Below, one piece after another: positions 8,699 through 18,472 of a stretch of DNA of 64,000 nt. The translations under genes were made by a program, and so were the position numbers. This DNA comes from Methylobacter marinus A45. GTDB taxonomy: Bacteria; Pseudomonadota; Gammaproteobacteria; Methylococcales; Methylomonadaceae. The DNA lies in NCBI RefSeq assembly GCF_000383855.1, contig NZ_KB912877.1:4023005-4087004 (forward strand), written 5' to 3'. The number at the start of each line of letters is the position of its first letter. The first letter of the stretch is position 1. The notes beneath the pieces were generated by a model, which saw only the letters and a list, made by a program, of their open reading frames with translations, did no database searches and was not told where the DNA came from.

Positions 8699-9418
8699 AT
8701 GGCAATCATATCGAATACCATAGGTTACATGGATGGCGATGTTCAACTGGAGGCATTTTTTGCGTTTGACGACGCCTTGTCAGGCCGTCGCCCGGCGGTT
8801 TTAATCAATCACGCCTGGGGCGGCCGGGATGAGTTTGTCGCCGAAAAGGCGCGCAAACTTGCCGAACTGGGTTATGTCGGCTTCGCCCTGGATATGTACG
8901 GCAAGGGGGTTCTGGGTTCGGGCCCCGAGGAAAACGCCAGGCTGATGCAGCCTTTCATGGCCGATCGAGCTCTGTTGCAAAAACGCATACAGGCGGCGCT
9001 GTATGCCGTCAAGCAGTTGCCCTGGGTCGATGACAGCAAGATTGCCGCGATCGGCTTTTGCTTCGGTGGCTTGTGCGTGCTGGATCTGGCCAGAACCGGT
9101 GCCGATATCAAGGGGGTGGTCAGTTTTCACGGCTTGCTGGGCGCGCCGGACAATACCCGAGGCACTGCCATCAAGGCGAAAGTGCTGGCGCTGCACGGTC
9201 ATGACGACCCCATGGTGTCGCCCGAGCAAGTGCTGGCGTTTGAACAGGAAATGACCGAGGCCGGCGCGGACTGGCAGGTGCATGCCTATGGTCACACGAT
9301 GCATGCGTTTACCAATCCGGTCGCCAACGACCCGGCATTTGGCACGGTTTATCAGGCCGATGCGGATCGCCGTTCCTGGCAGGCGATGCAAAATTTTCTG
9401 GCGGAGTTGTTCCTTTAA
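8699..9418 (+). CDS. Dienelactone hydrolase family protein
   Basis: A 239-residue alpha/beta hydrolase. The nucleophile elbow is GFCFGG with a cysteine, as in dienelactone hydrolases. The acid is in ALHGHDDPMVSPEQ and the histidine in YGHTMHAFTNP, in the expected order for a Cys-Asp-His triad. No signal peptide is seen, so it is likely cytoplasmic. ATG 8699 lies 45 nt after the phosphatase stop, so the two may be co-transcribed. The natural substrate cannot be read from sequence; no chloroaromatic pathway is nearby, and many family members are general carboxymethylenebutenolidase-like hydrolases. Confidence 0.88.
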   Translation: MAIISNTIGYMDGDVQLEAFFAFDDALSGRRPAVLINHAWGGRDEFVAEKARKLAELGYVGFALDMYGKGVLGSGPEENARLMQPFMADRALLQKRIQAALYAVKQLPWVDDSKIAAIGFCFGGLCVLDLARTGADIKGVVSFHGLLGAPDNTRGTAIKAKVLALHGHDDPMVSPEQVLAFEQEMTEAGADWQVHAYGHTMHAFTNPVANDPAFGTVYQADADRRSWQAMQNFLAELFL

Positions 9419-9458
9419 CTAAAAGCTGTAACACTTCGACTCTACAATGACAATTTGT

Positions 9459-9464
9459 TATAAT
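9459..9464 (+). promoter_or_regulatory. Candidate -10 box upstream of gyrA
   Basis: A perfect TATAAT sits 127 bp before the gyrA ATG. A weak -35 (TTCGAC, 9435-9440) lies 18 bp upstream. It would give a leader of about 120 nt. No other promoter-like sequence in 9419-9590 is as good. Confidence 0.35.
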
Positions 9465-9590
9465 CCACCGGTTATTTAATCCCGTGCAACCGCATGGGCT
9501 AAAAGGAATTTTTGAACGCTTTGCGGTTGCTTTATGAAGGAAAATCATGCCGGCACGCTATGTGCGGCATTAACGTGTATAAACGGATCA

Positions 9591-12191
9591 ATGTCAGACT
9601 TCGCTAAAGAAATTATCCCGGTCAATCTCGAAGACGAGATGAAACAGTCTTACCTCGATTACGCCATGAGCGTGATTATAGGTCGAGCCCTTCCAGATGT
9701 CAGAGACGGCCTTAAACCGGTTCATCGTCGCGTTTTGTATGCGATGAGTGAATTGGGCAATGATTGGAACAAACCTTATAAAAAATCAGCGCGTGTAGTC
9801 GGTGATGTTATCGGTAAATATCACCCGCATGGCGATACGGCGGTTTATGACACCATCGTTCGCATGGCGCAGCCTTTTTCCTTGCGTTATATGCTGATCG
9901 ACGGCCAGGGCAATTTCGGTTCCGTCGATGGCGATTCGCCCGCCGCGATGCGTTACACCGAGGTACGCATGGCGAGAATCGCCCATGAACTGCTGGCCGA
10001 TCTGGACAAGGAAACGGTCGATTTCGCGCCCAACTACGACGAGTCGGAATCCGAACCCACCGTCCTGCCGACGCGCATTCCGGCCTTGCTGGTCAACGGT
10101 TCGTCCGGTATCGCCGTCGGTATGGCGACAAACATTCCGCCGCATAATCTGTCCGAGGTCATCAGTGCCTGTCTGGCCTTGATCGATCAGCCTGAAACCA
10201 CGATTCAGGAATTGATGAAATATGTTCCGGGGCCTGATTTCCCCACCGCCGGCATCATAAACGGCGCTTCCGGTATTTATAATGCCTATACGACCGGGCG
10301 CGGCAAGATCTATCTGCGCGCGCGTTGTCATTTCGAGGATATTGGCGACAGCAGTCGTCAGGCGATCATCGTGACCGAATTGCCCTATCAGGTCAACAAG
10401 GCGCGTTTGCTGGAAAAAATCGCCGAGCTGGTGAAAGACGGCAAACTCGAAGGCATCTCCGGCCTGCGCGATGAGTCCGACAAGGACGGCATGCGCATGG
10501 TTATCGAACTGCGCCGCGGCGAAGTGCCGGAAGTGGTCCTGAACAATCTCTATAAGCAGACACAGTTCCAGACCGTTTTCGGCATCAATATGGTCGCGTT
10601 GCTGAACGGTCGCCCGCATTGTCTGAATCTGAAAGAGGTCCTCAACGCTTTTATCGATCACCGGCGCGAAATCGTCACGCGCAGAACGCTTTACAATTTG
10701 CGTAAAGCACGCGAGCGGGCGCATATTTTGGAAGGCCTGGCCGTCGCTCTGGCCAATATCGACGAGATGATCGACCTGATTAAAGCGGCCAGCAATCCGT
10801 CTGAAGCCAAGGTAGGGCTGCTGGCCAGAACCTGGCATGCGGGTCTGGTTTCATCGCTGCTGGAGCGAGCCGATGCCGACCGTTCACGGCCCGAGGATCT
10901 CGCGCCCGAATTCGGCCTGGCCAATGGCCTTTATCGCCTTTCCGAAGCACAGGCCCAGGCTATTCTCGACTTGCGTCTGCATCGCTTGACGGGACTTGAG
11001 CAGGACAAGATAGTCAATGAATACAAGCAACTGCTGGAGCAGATCGATGAATACCTGGCTATCCTCGGCAGCGATGTGCGGTTGATGGAAGTCATCAGGG
11101 AGGAACTGGTCGCCATCAAGGAGCAATACGCGGACGAACGGCGCACTGAAATCATTCAAACGCATCTGGATCTGTCCGATGAGGATCTGATTACCGAGGA
11201 GGACATGGTAGTCACCATGTCGCATGAGGGTTACGTCAAGGCTCAGCCGTTGAGCGATTACAAGGCGCAGCGGCGGGGCGGCCGGGGCAAGTCGGCAACG
11301 GCGACCAAGGAAACCGATTTTATCGACAAGCTGATCGTTGCCAATACGCACGATACGATTTTATGCTTCTCGTCGCTGGGCAAGGTTTACTGGCTTAAAG
11401 TCTATCAATTGCCGATGGCCAGCCGCGCCTCGCGCGGCAAGCCGTTTGTGAATATGTTGCCGCTGGAGCAGGGCGAAAGTATTAATGCTATATTGCCGAT
11501 CCGGGAATTTTCCGATAATAAGTTCATTTTTATGGCGACGGCCAGCGGTACGGTCAAAAAGACGCCGTTACTGGAGTTCGAGCGCCAGCGCGCCAACGGC
11601 AAGATCGCGATCGATTTGAAGGAAAATGATACCCTGGTCGGCGTGGATGTGACCGACGGTCAGCGGAACGTGCTGTTGTTCAGCAGTGATGGCAAGGCCG
11701 TCTGTTTCAATGAATCCGATGTGCGTTCCATGGGCAGGACCGCGTCCGGCGTGCGCGGCATTCGTCTGCAGGAAGGGCAGAAAGTGATTTCCCTGATTAT
11801 CGCGGCGGAAGGCATGGTGCTGAACATTACCGAGAACGGTTACGGCAAGCGCACCCGACTGGAAGAATTCACCTGCCACAGGCGCGGCGGCCAGGGGCTG
11901 ATCGCCATCCAAACGTCGAAGCGTAACGGCGCGGTGGTCGGGGCCGTGCTGGTCAATGATCATGATGAAATTATGCTGATTACCAATGCCGGTACACTGG
12001 TGCGCACGCGCGTCGACGGTATCTCGGTAATCGGCAGAAATACCCAGGGTGTCACGGTTATTCGTCTGGATAAAAAAGAAAAAGTCGTCGGGGTCGATCG
12101 TATCGAAGGGCTGGCCGGCGAGGACGACGAAGACGTGGCGGAATTGGAATCGGGAGCGCCTAATGAAGTTGAATCCGAAGAGGAATCCTAA
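9591..12191 (+). CDS. gyrA: DNA gyrase subunit A
   Basis: Breakage-reunion subunit of gyrase, 866 residues from ATG 9591. This start gives the conserved MSDFAKEI N terminus; an in-frame ATG 57 nt earlier adds a non-conserved leader. The catalytic tyrosine is Tyr122 in AAMRYTE. In the quinolone-determining region the numbering matches E. coli exactly, with Thr83 and Asp87 (HGDTAVYD). Thr83 is a natural variant seen in wild-type Pseudomonas aeruginosa. The C-terminal wrapping domain has the GyrA box QRRGGRG. The stop overlaps the serC ATG by one base. Confidence 0.97.
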   Translation: MSDFAKEIIPVNLEDEMKQSYLDYAMSVIIGRALPDVRDGLKPVHRRVLYAMSELGNDWNKPYKKSARVVGDVIGKYHPHGDTAVYDTIVRMAQPFSLRYMLIDGQGNFGSVDGDSPAAMRYTEVRMARIAHELLADLDKETVDFAPNYDESESEPTVLPTRIPALLVNGSSGIAVGMATNIPPHNLSEVISACLALIDQPETTIQELMKYVPGPDFPTAGIINGASGIYNAYTTGRGKIYLRARCHFEDIGDSSRQAIIVTELPYQVNKARLLEKIAELVKDGKLEGISGLRDESDKDGMRMVIELRRGEVPEVVLNNLYKQTQFQTVFGINMVALLNGRPHCLNLKEVLNAFIDHRREIVTRRTLYNLRKARERAHILEGLAVALANIDEMIDLIKAASNPSEAKVGLLARTWHAGLVSSLLERADADRSRPEDLAPEFGLANGLYRLSEAQAQAILDLRLHRLTGLEQDKIVNEYKQLLEQIDEYLAILGSDVRLMEVIREELVAIKEQYADERRTEIIQTHLDLSDEDLITEEDMVVTMSHEGYVKAQPLSDYKAQRRGGRGKSATATKETDFIDKLIVANTHDTILCFSSLGKVYWLKVYQLPMASRASRGKPFVNMLPLEQGESINAILPIREFSDNKFIFMATASGTVKKTPLLEFERQRANGKIAIDLKENDTLVGVDVTDGQRNVLLFSSDGKAVCFNESDVRSMGRTASGVRGIRLQEGQKVISLIIAAEGMVLNITENGYGKRTRLEEFTCHRRGGQGLIAIQTSKRNGAVVGAVLVNDHDEIMLITNAGTLVRTRVDGISVIGRNTQGVTVIRLDKKEKVVGVDRIEGLAGEDDEDVAELESGAPNEVESEEES

Positions 12192-13270
12192 TGTCCAGAA
12201 TTTATAATTTCAGTGCGGGTCCATCGGCACTTCCCGAGCCGGTATTGCGTCAGGCTCAGGAAGAATTGATGGAATGGCGCGATAGCGGCATGTCCGTCAT
12301 GGAGATGAGTCATCGCGGCCGGTTTTTTTCCCTTATCGCAGAGGAGCTTGAAAACGATCTCAGAACCTTGTTGGCTATCCCGGACAATTACAAGGTCTTG
12401 TTCATGCAGGGCGGCGCCACGGCCCAGTTTTCGTTTATCCCGCAGAATATCTTGAATGGCAGAACCAGGGCCTGTTATGTCAATACCGGCGCCTGGTCGG
12501 AAAAAGCCATACAGGATGCGAAAAACTATTGCGAGGTCATCGTCAGCGCGAGTTCGGAGGCATCGAAATTCACTAACATTCCCGATCCTTCAGACTGGGC
12601 GCTGGACGAACAGGCGGCTTATCTGCACTATACGGCCAACGAAACCATCCATGGCGTGGAATTCTCCGACATTCCCGACAGCGGCGGTTTGCCGTTGGTG
12701 TCGGATATGTCGTCCAATATCCTGTCGCGTAAATTCGATCTGAGCCGATTCGGTCTGGTTTATGCCGGTACCCAGAAAAACATGGGGCCTGCCGGCGTCA
12801 CGGTTGTGATCGTCAGGGACGACCTGATAGGCAAGGCCGGCAAGCAAACGCCGCCGGTCTTCAATTATGCCGATCAGGCTAAAAATCATTCCATGCTGAA
12901 TACGCCGGCGACCTATAACTGGTATCTGGTCGGGCTGGTGCTGAAATGGTTGCTGAAACAGGGCGGCGTCGACGCCATCGAGCAGCGTAACATGGCCAAG
13001 GCCGAGTTGTTGTATCAGACTATCGACCAATCTTCTCTGTACCGGAATCCGGTGGACTCTTCCTGTCGATCAAGAATGAATGTGCCGTTTATTCTGGCCG
13101 ACCAGAATCTGGATAAGCCTTTTCTTGCGGCGGCTGAAGCGAACGGCTTATTTGAACTGAAAGGGCATCGTTCGGTCGGCGGCATGCGTGCCAGTATTTA
13201 CAATGCCATGCCCGAGGAAGGCGTACGGGCGCTATGTGATTTTATGGCAGAATTTGAAAGAACCCATTAA
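12191..13270 (+). CDS. serC: Phosphoserine aminotransferase
   Basis: PLP enzyme of serine synthesis (3-phosphohydroxypyruvate to phosphoserine), also used in the pyridoxine pathway of gammaproteobacteria; 359 residues, the normal length. The N terminus IYNFSAGPSALP is diagnostic, and Lys197 in AGTQKNMGP should bind PLP. It starts within the gyrA stop (TAATG), and pheA follows after 14 nt. The serC-pheA-hisC-tyrA-aroA-cmk-rpsA order is the aromatic supraoperon known from gammaproteobacteria such as Pseudomonas. Confidence 0.97.
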   Translation: MSRIYNFSAGPSALPEPVLRQAQEELMEWRDSGMSVMEMSHRGRFFSLIAEELENDLRTLLAIPDNYKVLFMQGGATAQFSFIPQNILNGRTRACYVNTGAWSEKAIQDAKNYCEVIVSASSEASKFTNIPDPSDWALDEQAAYLHYTANETIHGVEFSDIPDSGGLPLVSDMSSNILSRKFDLSRFGLVYAGTQKNMGPAGVTVVIVRDDLIGKAGKQTPPVFNYADQAKNHSMLNTPATYNWYLVGLVLKWLLKQGGVDAIEQRNMAKAELLYQTIDQSSLYRNPVDSSCRSRMNVPFILADQNLDKPFLAAAEANGLFELKGHRSVGGMRASIYNAMPEEGVRALCDFMAEFERTH

Positions 13271-13284
13271 CGAGAGCCGCTCCA

Positions 13285-14370
13285 ATGACCTCAGTCACTC
13301 CACTTTCTGAATTAAGAGACAAGATTGATGCGATCGATCAGCAGATTCTGCAATTGATCAATCAGCGTGCGTCCTGTGCGATGGAAGTCGCTAAAACCAA
13401 AATTGCGCAAGGCGAGAACGGCAGTTTTTATCGGCCTGACCGCGAATCCCTGGTCTTAAGGCGCATCAAGGATTTAAATCAGGGGCCGTTGCCCGATGAT
13501 ACCGCTGTGCGTTTCTTCAGAGAACTGATGTCGGCGTGCCTGGCGCTGGAAAAGCCGCTGGATGTGGCTTTTTTGGGTCCCGAAGGCACGTTTACCCAGC
13601 AGGCGGCCTTTAAGCATTTCGGTCATGCCATTAAAACCGTGCCTTCCACCACGATTAACGAGATTTTTAATTCGGTCGAGAGCGGTAATTGCCAGTTCGG
13701 TTTGGTGCCGGTGGAAAACTCAACGGAAGGCGTGATCAGCCATACCCTGGACCGGTTTCTTTCATCACCGTTGAAAATCTGCGGTGAGGTTGAGATCAGG
13801 GTGCATCATAACCTGATGGGGAATGTCGAAAGCCTGGCTGATATCACCGAGATTTTTTCTCATCAGCAATCGCTGGCCCAATGCCGTCAGTGGCTGGACC
13901 GCCACTTGCCGCAGGCCCAGCGCATTGCCGTCACCAGCAATGCCGAGGCGGCAAGGCTGGTGTCGAACAAGATACAGGCGGCCGCGATTGCCGGTCAGGT
14001 GGCTGCCGAGCTGTATGGTCTCAATATCCTGGAAAAGAATATTGAAGATGAGCCCAACAATACGACGCGCTTTATTATTATAGGGCAGCAAACATCGGCC
14101 CCGACGGGCAACGATAAAACCTCGCTGGTCGTTTCCACGGGCAATCAGCCCGGTGCATTGCACAAGATCCTGGAGCCTTTTGCGAGATTCGGCATCGGCA
14201 TGGTTCATATCGAGTCCCGGCCTTCGCGCCAGGGATTGTGGGATTATGTCTTTTTTATCGATATTGAAGGGCATTGTGAGGATGACGATGTGGCTCAGGC
14301 TCTGGCACTATTGAAAGGCAATGTGCATATGCTCAATATCCTGGGTTCCTATCCTAAAGCCGTCCTTTAA
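13285..14370 (+). CDS. pheA: Bifunctional chorismate mutase / prephenate dehydratase (P-protein)
   Basis: A 361-residue protein with three parts: an AroQ chorismate mutase domain (about 1-90, ELRDKIDAIDQQILQLINQR), a prephenate dehydratase domain (about 95-270, FLGPEGTFTQQAAFKHFG), and a C-terminal ACT domain for phenylalanine feedback (about 275-355, containing GALHKILEPFARFGI and the ESRPS motif). It makes phenylpyruvate for phenylalanine. The ACT effector motif is intact, so feedback inhibition is expected. It lies in the supraoperon between serC and hisC. Confidence 0.96.
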   Translation: MTSVTPLSELRDKIDAIDQQILQLINQRASCAMEVAKTKIAQGENGSFYRPDRESLVLRRIKDLNQGPLPDDTAVRFFRELMSACLALEKPLDVAFLGPEGTFTQQAAFKHFGHAIKTVPSTTINEIFNSVESGNCQFGLVPVENSTEGVISHTLDRFLSSPLKICGEVEIRVHHNLMGNVESLADITEIFSHQQSLAQCRQWLDRHLPQAQRIAVTSNAEAARLVSNKIQAAAIAGQVAAELYGLNILEKNIEDEPNNTTRFIIIGQQTSAPTGNDKTSLVVSTGNQPGALHKILEPFARFGIGMVHIESRPSRQGLWDYVFFIDIEGHCEDDDVAQALALLKGNVHMLNILGSYPKAVL

Positions 14371-14416
14371 ATTTTTATCCTTATGGCATGGCACCACGTG
14401 CCTTTAAACATAACAA

Positions 14417-15529
14417 ATGACTAATATCAATACTATTTGCGATCTTGCCGTGCCGGGTGTGCAACAACTTGTTCCTTACGTTCCCGGTAAACCGATTGAA
14501 GAGCTGGAACGGGAGCTGGGGCTGACCCGGATTATCAAGCTGGCTTCCAATGAAAACCCGTTGGGGCCCGGAAAAAAAGCGCTGGTCGCCATTCAGGCTA
14601 CTTTGTCGCAATTGGCGCTGTACCCGGACGGTAACGGCTTTAATTTGAAACAGGCGCTGGCTCGTAAGTACGGGGTCGAGACCGGCCAGATTACGCTGGG
14701 CAATGGTTCCAATGAGATTCTGGAGCTGGTTGCGCGCGCTTTTCTGACGACGGAACATGAAGTGGTGTTTTCCCAGCATGCCTTCGCGGTCTATCCGATC
14801 GTGACGCAGGCGGTCGGTGCCAAGGCCGTGGTTGTGCCTGCCGTGAATTACGGTCATGACCTGGACGCGATGCTGCAAGCCGTTAATGAAAAAACACGGC
14901 TTGTCTTTGTCGCCAATCCCAATAATCCGACCGGGACATGGGTCGATCAATCCAGTCTGGAGTGTTTTATCAAGGCATTGCCTGAAACCTGTCTGTGCGT
15001 GCTCGATGAAGCGTATTATGAATTTGTCGATAGCACGGATCCCGTTGATTCGATAGGCTGGCTGAAAAAATACCCCAATCTGTTGATTACCCGCACTTTT
15101 TCCAAAGCTTATGGGCTGGCCGGATTGCGCGTCGGTTACGGTCTGTCGAGCCCGGAACTTGCCGATATATTGAATAGGGTGCGGCAACCCTTCAATAACA
15201 ACATGCTGGCCTTGGCGGCCGCGGAAGCGGCTTTATCCGATGCTGAACATCTAGAACGGACGATTACTGGCAATGCACGAGGCATGCAGCAGTTGACGGA
15301 CGGCTTCAGAAAACTCGGTCTGGAGTGGATTCCTTCGCATGGCAACTTCGTTTCGGTCGATTTGAAACAGCCCGGATTGCCAGTTTATGAGGCCTTGCTG
15401 AGAAAAGGCGTCATCGTCAGGCCCGTGGCCAATTATGAAATGCCTAGCCATTTGCGTGTCAGCATAGGCACGGAAGAGGAAAACCGGATTTTTCTTAATG
15501 CCTTGAGCGATATCTTGAGCGATGTTTGA
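14417..15529 (+). CDS. hisC: Histidinol-phosphate aminotransferase (broad aromatic aminotransferase)
   Basis: A 370-residue fold-type I PLP enzyme. Lys230 in RTFSKAYGLAGLRVGYG is the PLP lysine; the substrate-binding N-terminal SNENPLGPG and NPNNPTGTW motifs are present. In this operon position the HisC paralog (often called hisC2) is usually thought to act also on imidazole acetol phosphate and aromatic keto acids, serving tyrosine and phenylalanine synthesis. That second role is inferred from neighbours pheA and tyrA. It overlaps tyrA by 8 nt. Confidence 0.94.
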   Translation: MTNINTICDLAVPGVQQLVPYVPGKPIEELERELGLTRIIKLASNENPLGPGKKALVAIQATLSQLALYPDGNGFNLKQALARKYGVETGQITLGNGSNEILELVARAFLTTEHEVVFSQHAFAVYPIVTQAVGAKAVVVPAVNYGHDLDAMLQAVNEKTRLVFVANPNNPTGTWVDQSSLECFIKALPETCLCVLDEAYYEFVDSTDPVDSIGWLKKYPNLLITRTFSKAYGLAGLRVGYGLSSPELADILNRVRQPFNNNMLALAAAEAALSDAEHLERTITGNARGMQQLTDGFRKLGLEWIPSHGNFVSVDLKQPGLPVYEALLRKGVIVRPVANYEMPSHLRVSIGTEEENRIFLNALSDILSDV

Positions 15530-16421
15530 CCAGCTTTGTATTATCGGTGTCGGGCTGATCGGTGGCTCCATAGCGCGGGCCGCAAGGCTGCATGGGTTGA
15601 GCCGGCACATTGTCGGCTATGGCCGCGAGCAGGATTCGAATAATCTGCGGACGGCGAAACGACTGCAAGTCATCGATGATTACTATCTGGACATCGAGTC
15701 GGCGCTGAAAGACACCGATTGCGTCGTGATCGCCACGCCGGTTGGTTCGATGGCCGGTATATTAGCTTTGCTGAAGCCTTTCTGGACGGAAAAAGCCATT
15801 TATACCGATGTGGGCAGTACGAAAGGCAGCGTCATTGCCGCGGCACGGCAGGTATTTGGCAATGTACCGGATAATCTGGTGCCGGCGCATCCAATTGCCG
15901 GGGCGGAACAAAGCGGCGTGGAAGCCGCCGTGGACGATCTGTTTCTGAACAAGCGCCTGATTATCACACCGGTTGAAAATACCCGGCTGGACGCGTTGCA
16001 GAAAATCCAGCATTTCTGGGAAGGCCTGGGCTCTGCCGTATCCATCATGGAGGTTAACCGGCATGATGCGGTTTTGGCGGCCACCAGTCATTTACCCCAT
16101 GTTCTGGCGTACTCGTTGGTGGACATGCTTGGGCGCAAGGATGAACAAAGCGAGATTTTCAAATATGCCGCCGGCGGCTTCAGGGATTTTACGCGTATTG
16201 CGTCCAGTGATCCGACTATGTGGCTGGACATTTGCACGGCTAATAAAAATCAAATCATCCCGTTAATTCAACAATTGAAGAATGAGCTGGATAAAATAGA
16301 ACAAATGCTGGCAAACGATGACAGTCGGCAGCTTTTTGAAACTTTTACGTATGCCCGAAATGCGCGGCAACGCTTTCTTGATCAGTTTGAAGGTAACAAT
16401 GTCGAAAACAATAACATTTAA
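15522..16421 (+). CDS. tyrA: Prephenate/arogenate dehydrogenase
   Basis: A 299-residue NAD(P)-dependent dehydrogenase that makes the tyrosine precursor. The N-terminal nucleotide-binding motif is GVGLIGGSIARAARLHG. The VGSTKGSV and HPIAGAEQSGVEAA blocks hold the substrate-binding and catalytic His of the family. No fused chorismate mutase or ACT domain is present, so it is the monofunctional class. The 3' end overlaps aroA by 23 nt. ATG 15522 is used, overlapping the end of hisC. Confidence 0.94.
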   Translation: MFDQLCIIGVGLIGGSIARAARLHGLSRHIVGYGREQDSNNLRTAKRLQVIDDYYLDIESALKDTDCVVIATPVGSMAGILALLKPFWTEKAIYTDVGSTKGSVIAAARQVFGNVPDNLVPAHPIAGAEQSGVEAAVDDLFLNKRLIITPVENTRLDALQKIQHFWEGLGSAVSIMEVNRHDAVLAATSHLPHVLAYSLVDMLGRKDEQSEIFKYAAGGFRDFTRIASSDPTMWLDICTANKNQIIPLIQQLKNELDKIEQMLANDDSRQLFETFTYARNARQRFLDQFEGNNVENNNI

Positions 16422-17718
16422 GGTTCAGCCGGGTGGCCGATTACAGGGCGAAGCACGCGTGCCGGGCGACAAATCCATATCGCATCGCTCGATTATGCTA
16501 GGGGCGTTGGCAGAGGGCGTAACGCACGTCAAGGGCTTTCTCGAAGCGGAAGATGCCTTGGCAACGCTGCAGGCTTTTCGCGACATGGGCGTACAGATTG
16601 AGGGGCCGGTCAACGGCGAGCTGACGATTCACGGCGTCGGCAAACACGGCCTGAAAGCACCCGCAAAAGAACTTTACTTAGGCAACTCGGGCACATCCAT
16701 GCGTCTGCTGAGCGGTCTGCTGGCAGGGCAGGCGTTCAATTCGATCCTGACGGGCGATAAATCGTTGTCAGGCAGACCCATGAAAAGAGTCACCGAGCCG
16801 TTAGCATCAATGGGTGCTGATATAAAAACGACGGAGAAAGGCACGGCGCCTTTGCATATTACCGGAAAGGCGGGGCAATTGACCGGTATCGATTACGTCA
16901 TGCCGATGGCCAGCGCCCAGGTCAAATCGTGCCTGCTGCTGGCCGGCATGTATGCGCAGGGTGAAACCACTGTAACCGAGCCCGCTCCGACGCGCGATCA
17001 TACCGAGCGCATGCTGACCGGCTTTTCTTACCCGGTAAGAAAGCAGGGCAGCAAGGTCAGTATTAATGCCGAAGGGTGTTTGAAAGGGACTGATATCGAT
17101 GTGCCCAGCGATATTTCATCGGCGGCGTTTTTCCTGGTCGGCGCATCCATTGCGCCGGGTTCCGATTTATTGTTAAAACATGTCGGCATAAATCCAACGC
17201 GTACCGGCGTGATCGATATCCTGAGATTGATGGGCGCCCGGATCGATGTGCTCAATGAACGCGTGGTCGGTGGCGAGCCGGTGGCCGATCTGCATGTGGT
17301 TTACAGTCCGTTAAAAGGCATCGATATACCGGAAGAGCTGGTGCCGTTGGCCATCGACGAATTTCCGGTGCTGTTTGTGGCAGCCGCCTGCGCGGAAGGT
17401 CAAACACGCTTGACAGGCGCGGAGGAACTTCGGGTCAAGGAATCGGACCGGATTCAGGTGATGGCTGATGGCTTACAAATTTTAGGCGTCGATGCGCAGC
17501 CGACGGCGGACGGCATGATCATTCAGGGTGGACAGATAGGCGGCGGCGAAGTCATCTCTCATGGCGACCACCGCATCGCGATGTCGTTTTCAATTGCCGG
17601 GTTGCGTGCTGATGCCCCCATTACCATTCATGATTGCGAGAATGTGAATACGTCTTTTCCGGAATTCAAGGATCTGGTCAAGCATCTGGGGCTCGATCTG
17701 GTTTGCGGAGAGAGGTAA
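16399..17718 (+). CDS. aroA: 3-phosphoshikimate 1-carboxyvinyltransferase (EPSP synthase)
   Basis: Sixth step of the shikimate pathway; 439 residues from ATG 16399. This start has GAAGG 5 nt upstream and gives the usual short N terminus before PGDKSISHRS; an upstream in-frame start would add 27 unrelated residues. PMASAQVKS (the SAQ-X-K motif) resembles class II enzymes, whereas LGNSGTSMRLL keeps the glycine at the position where glyphosate-tolerant class II enzymes carry alanine. LRVKESDR and DHRIAMSF complete the active site. It is coupled to tyrA and cmk by overlaps. Confidence 0.95.
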   Translation: MSKTITFKVQPGGRLQGEARVPGDKSISHRSIMLGALAEGVTHVKGFLEAEDALATLQAFRDMGVQIEGPVNGELTIHGVGKHGLKAPAKELYLGNSGTSMRLLSGLLAGQAFNSILTGDKSLSGRPMKRVTEPLASMGADIKTTEKGTAPLHITGKAGQLTGIDYVMPMASAQVKSCLLLAGMYAQGETTVTEPAPTRDHTERMLTGFSYPVRKQGSKVSINAEGCLKGTDIDVPSDISSAAFFLVGASIAPGSDLLLKHVGINPTRTGVIDILRLMGARIDVLNERVVGGEPVADLHVVYSPLKGIDIPEELVPLAIDEFPVLFVAAACAEGQTRLTGAEELRVKESDRIQVMADGLQILGVDAQPTADGMIIQGGQIGGGEVISHGDHRIAMSFSIAGLRADAPITIHDCENVNTSFPEFKDLVKHLGLDLVCGER

Positions 17719-18374
17719 TGGCTATACCGGTTTTAACGATTGATGGGCCTAGCGGGGCGGGCAAAGGCACGGTCAGTCGGGCCGTGGCAAAAAAAATGGG
17801 CTGGAACTATCTCGATAGCGGTTCTATCTATCGTTCATTGGCCATTGCCGTATTAAAACAGCATGTCGAACTGACTAATGAGCCTGAAATTGTAAAAATA
17901 GCGCAATCAATGGCGTTAGAGTTTGAGTGTGATGATGAGCTGGTCGTCAAGCTCAATGGCGAGGATATTACCCCTCAACTGGGCCTTGAAAGTACGGGCA
18001 ATGCGGCTTCAATGATTGCCGCATTGCCGGAAGTGCGGCGCGTGCTGTTGGAAAAACAAAGGGATTTCAGGAGGATGCCGGGGCTGGTCGCTGATGGCCG
18101 CGATATGGGAACGGTAGTTTTCCCTGATGCCGAAATAAAGGTGTTTTTAACCGCGAGCGCCGCCGAAAGAGCGCAAAGACGATATAAACAGTTGATGGAA
18201 AAAGGGATTGATGCTAACCTTTCTCGCTTAACGAGTGAGATAGAAGAGCGGGATCGTCGTGATATGGAGCGAAAAACGGCTCCATTGGCCATGGCCAGCG
18301 ATGCGCTCTATATTGATTCCTCCGATATGACGATTGATTCGGTCATTGACGAGATACTAAATTTGATCCATTAA
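17718..18374 (+). CDS. cmk: Cytidylate kinase
   Basis: Phosphorylates CMP and dCMP; 218 residues from ATG 17718, which overlaps the aroA stop (TAATG). The P-loop is GPSGAGKG (residues 10-17), followed by YLDSGSIYRSLA. The CMP-binding insert is present, as is the lid segment RYKQLMEKGI and the DGRDMGTVVFPDA motif. It is the usual gene between aroA and rpsA in gammaproteobacteria. Confidence 0.96.
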   Translation: MAIPVLTIDGPSGAGKGTVSRAVAKKMGWNYLDSGSIYRSLAIAVLKQHVELTNEPEIVKIAQSMALEFECDDELVVKLNGEDITPQLGLESTGNAASMIAALPEVRRVLLEKQRDFRRMPGLVADGRDMGTVVFPDAEIKVFLTASAAERAQRRYKQLMEKGIDANLSRLTSEIEERDRRDMERKTAPLAMASDALYIDSSDMTIDSVIDEILNLIH

Positions 18375-18472
18375 GGATCTTTTTTTACAGCTGCATGCAT
18401 TAGATGTGGTATTTTTTAACTTTGACAACGAGAAGGCTTGTTTGAATTTTGACAGGCTTGGGAAAATTGAAA

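Noticed and set aside
14371-14416. GGCAC/GTGCC hairpin between pheA and hisC as a terminator
   Set aside because: Only a 5-bp stem with no T-tract, in the middle of a conserved operon.
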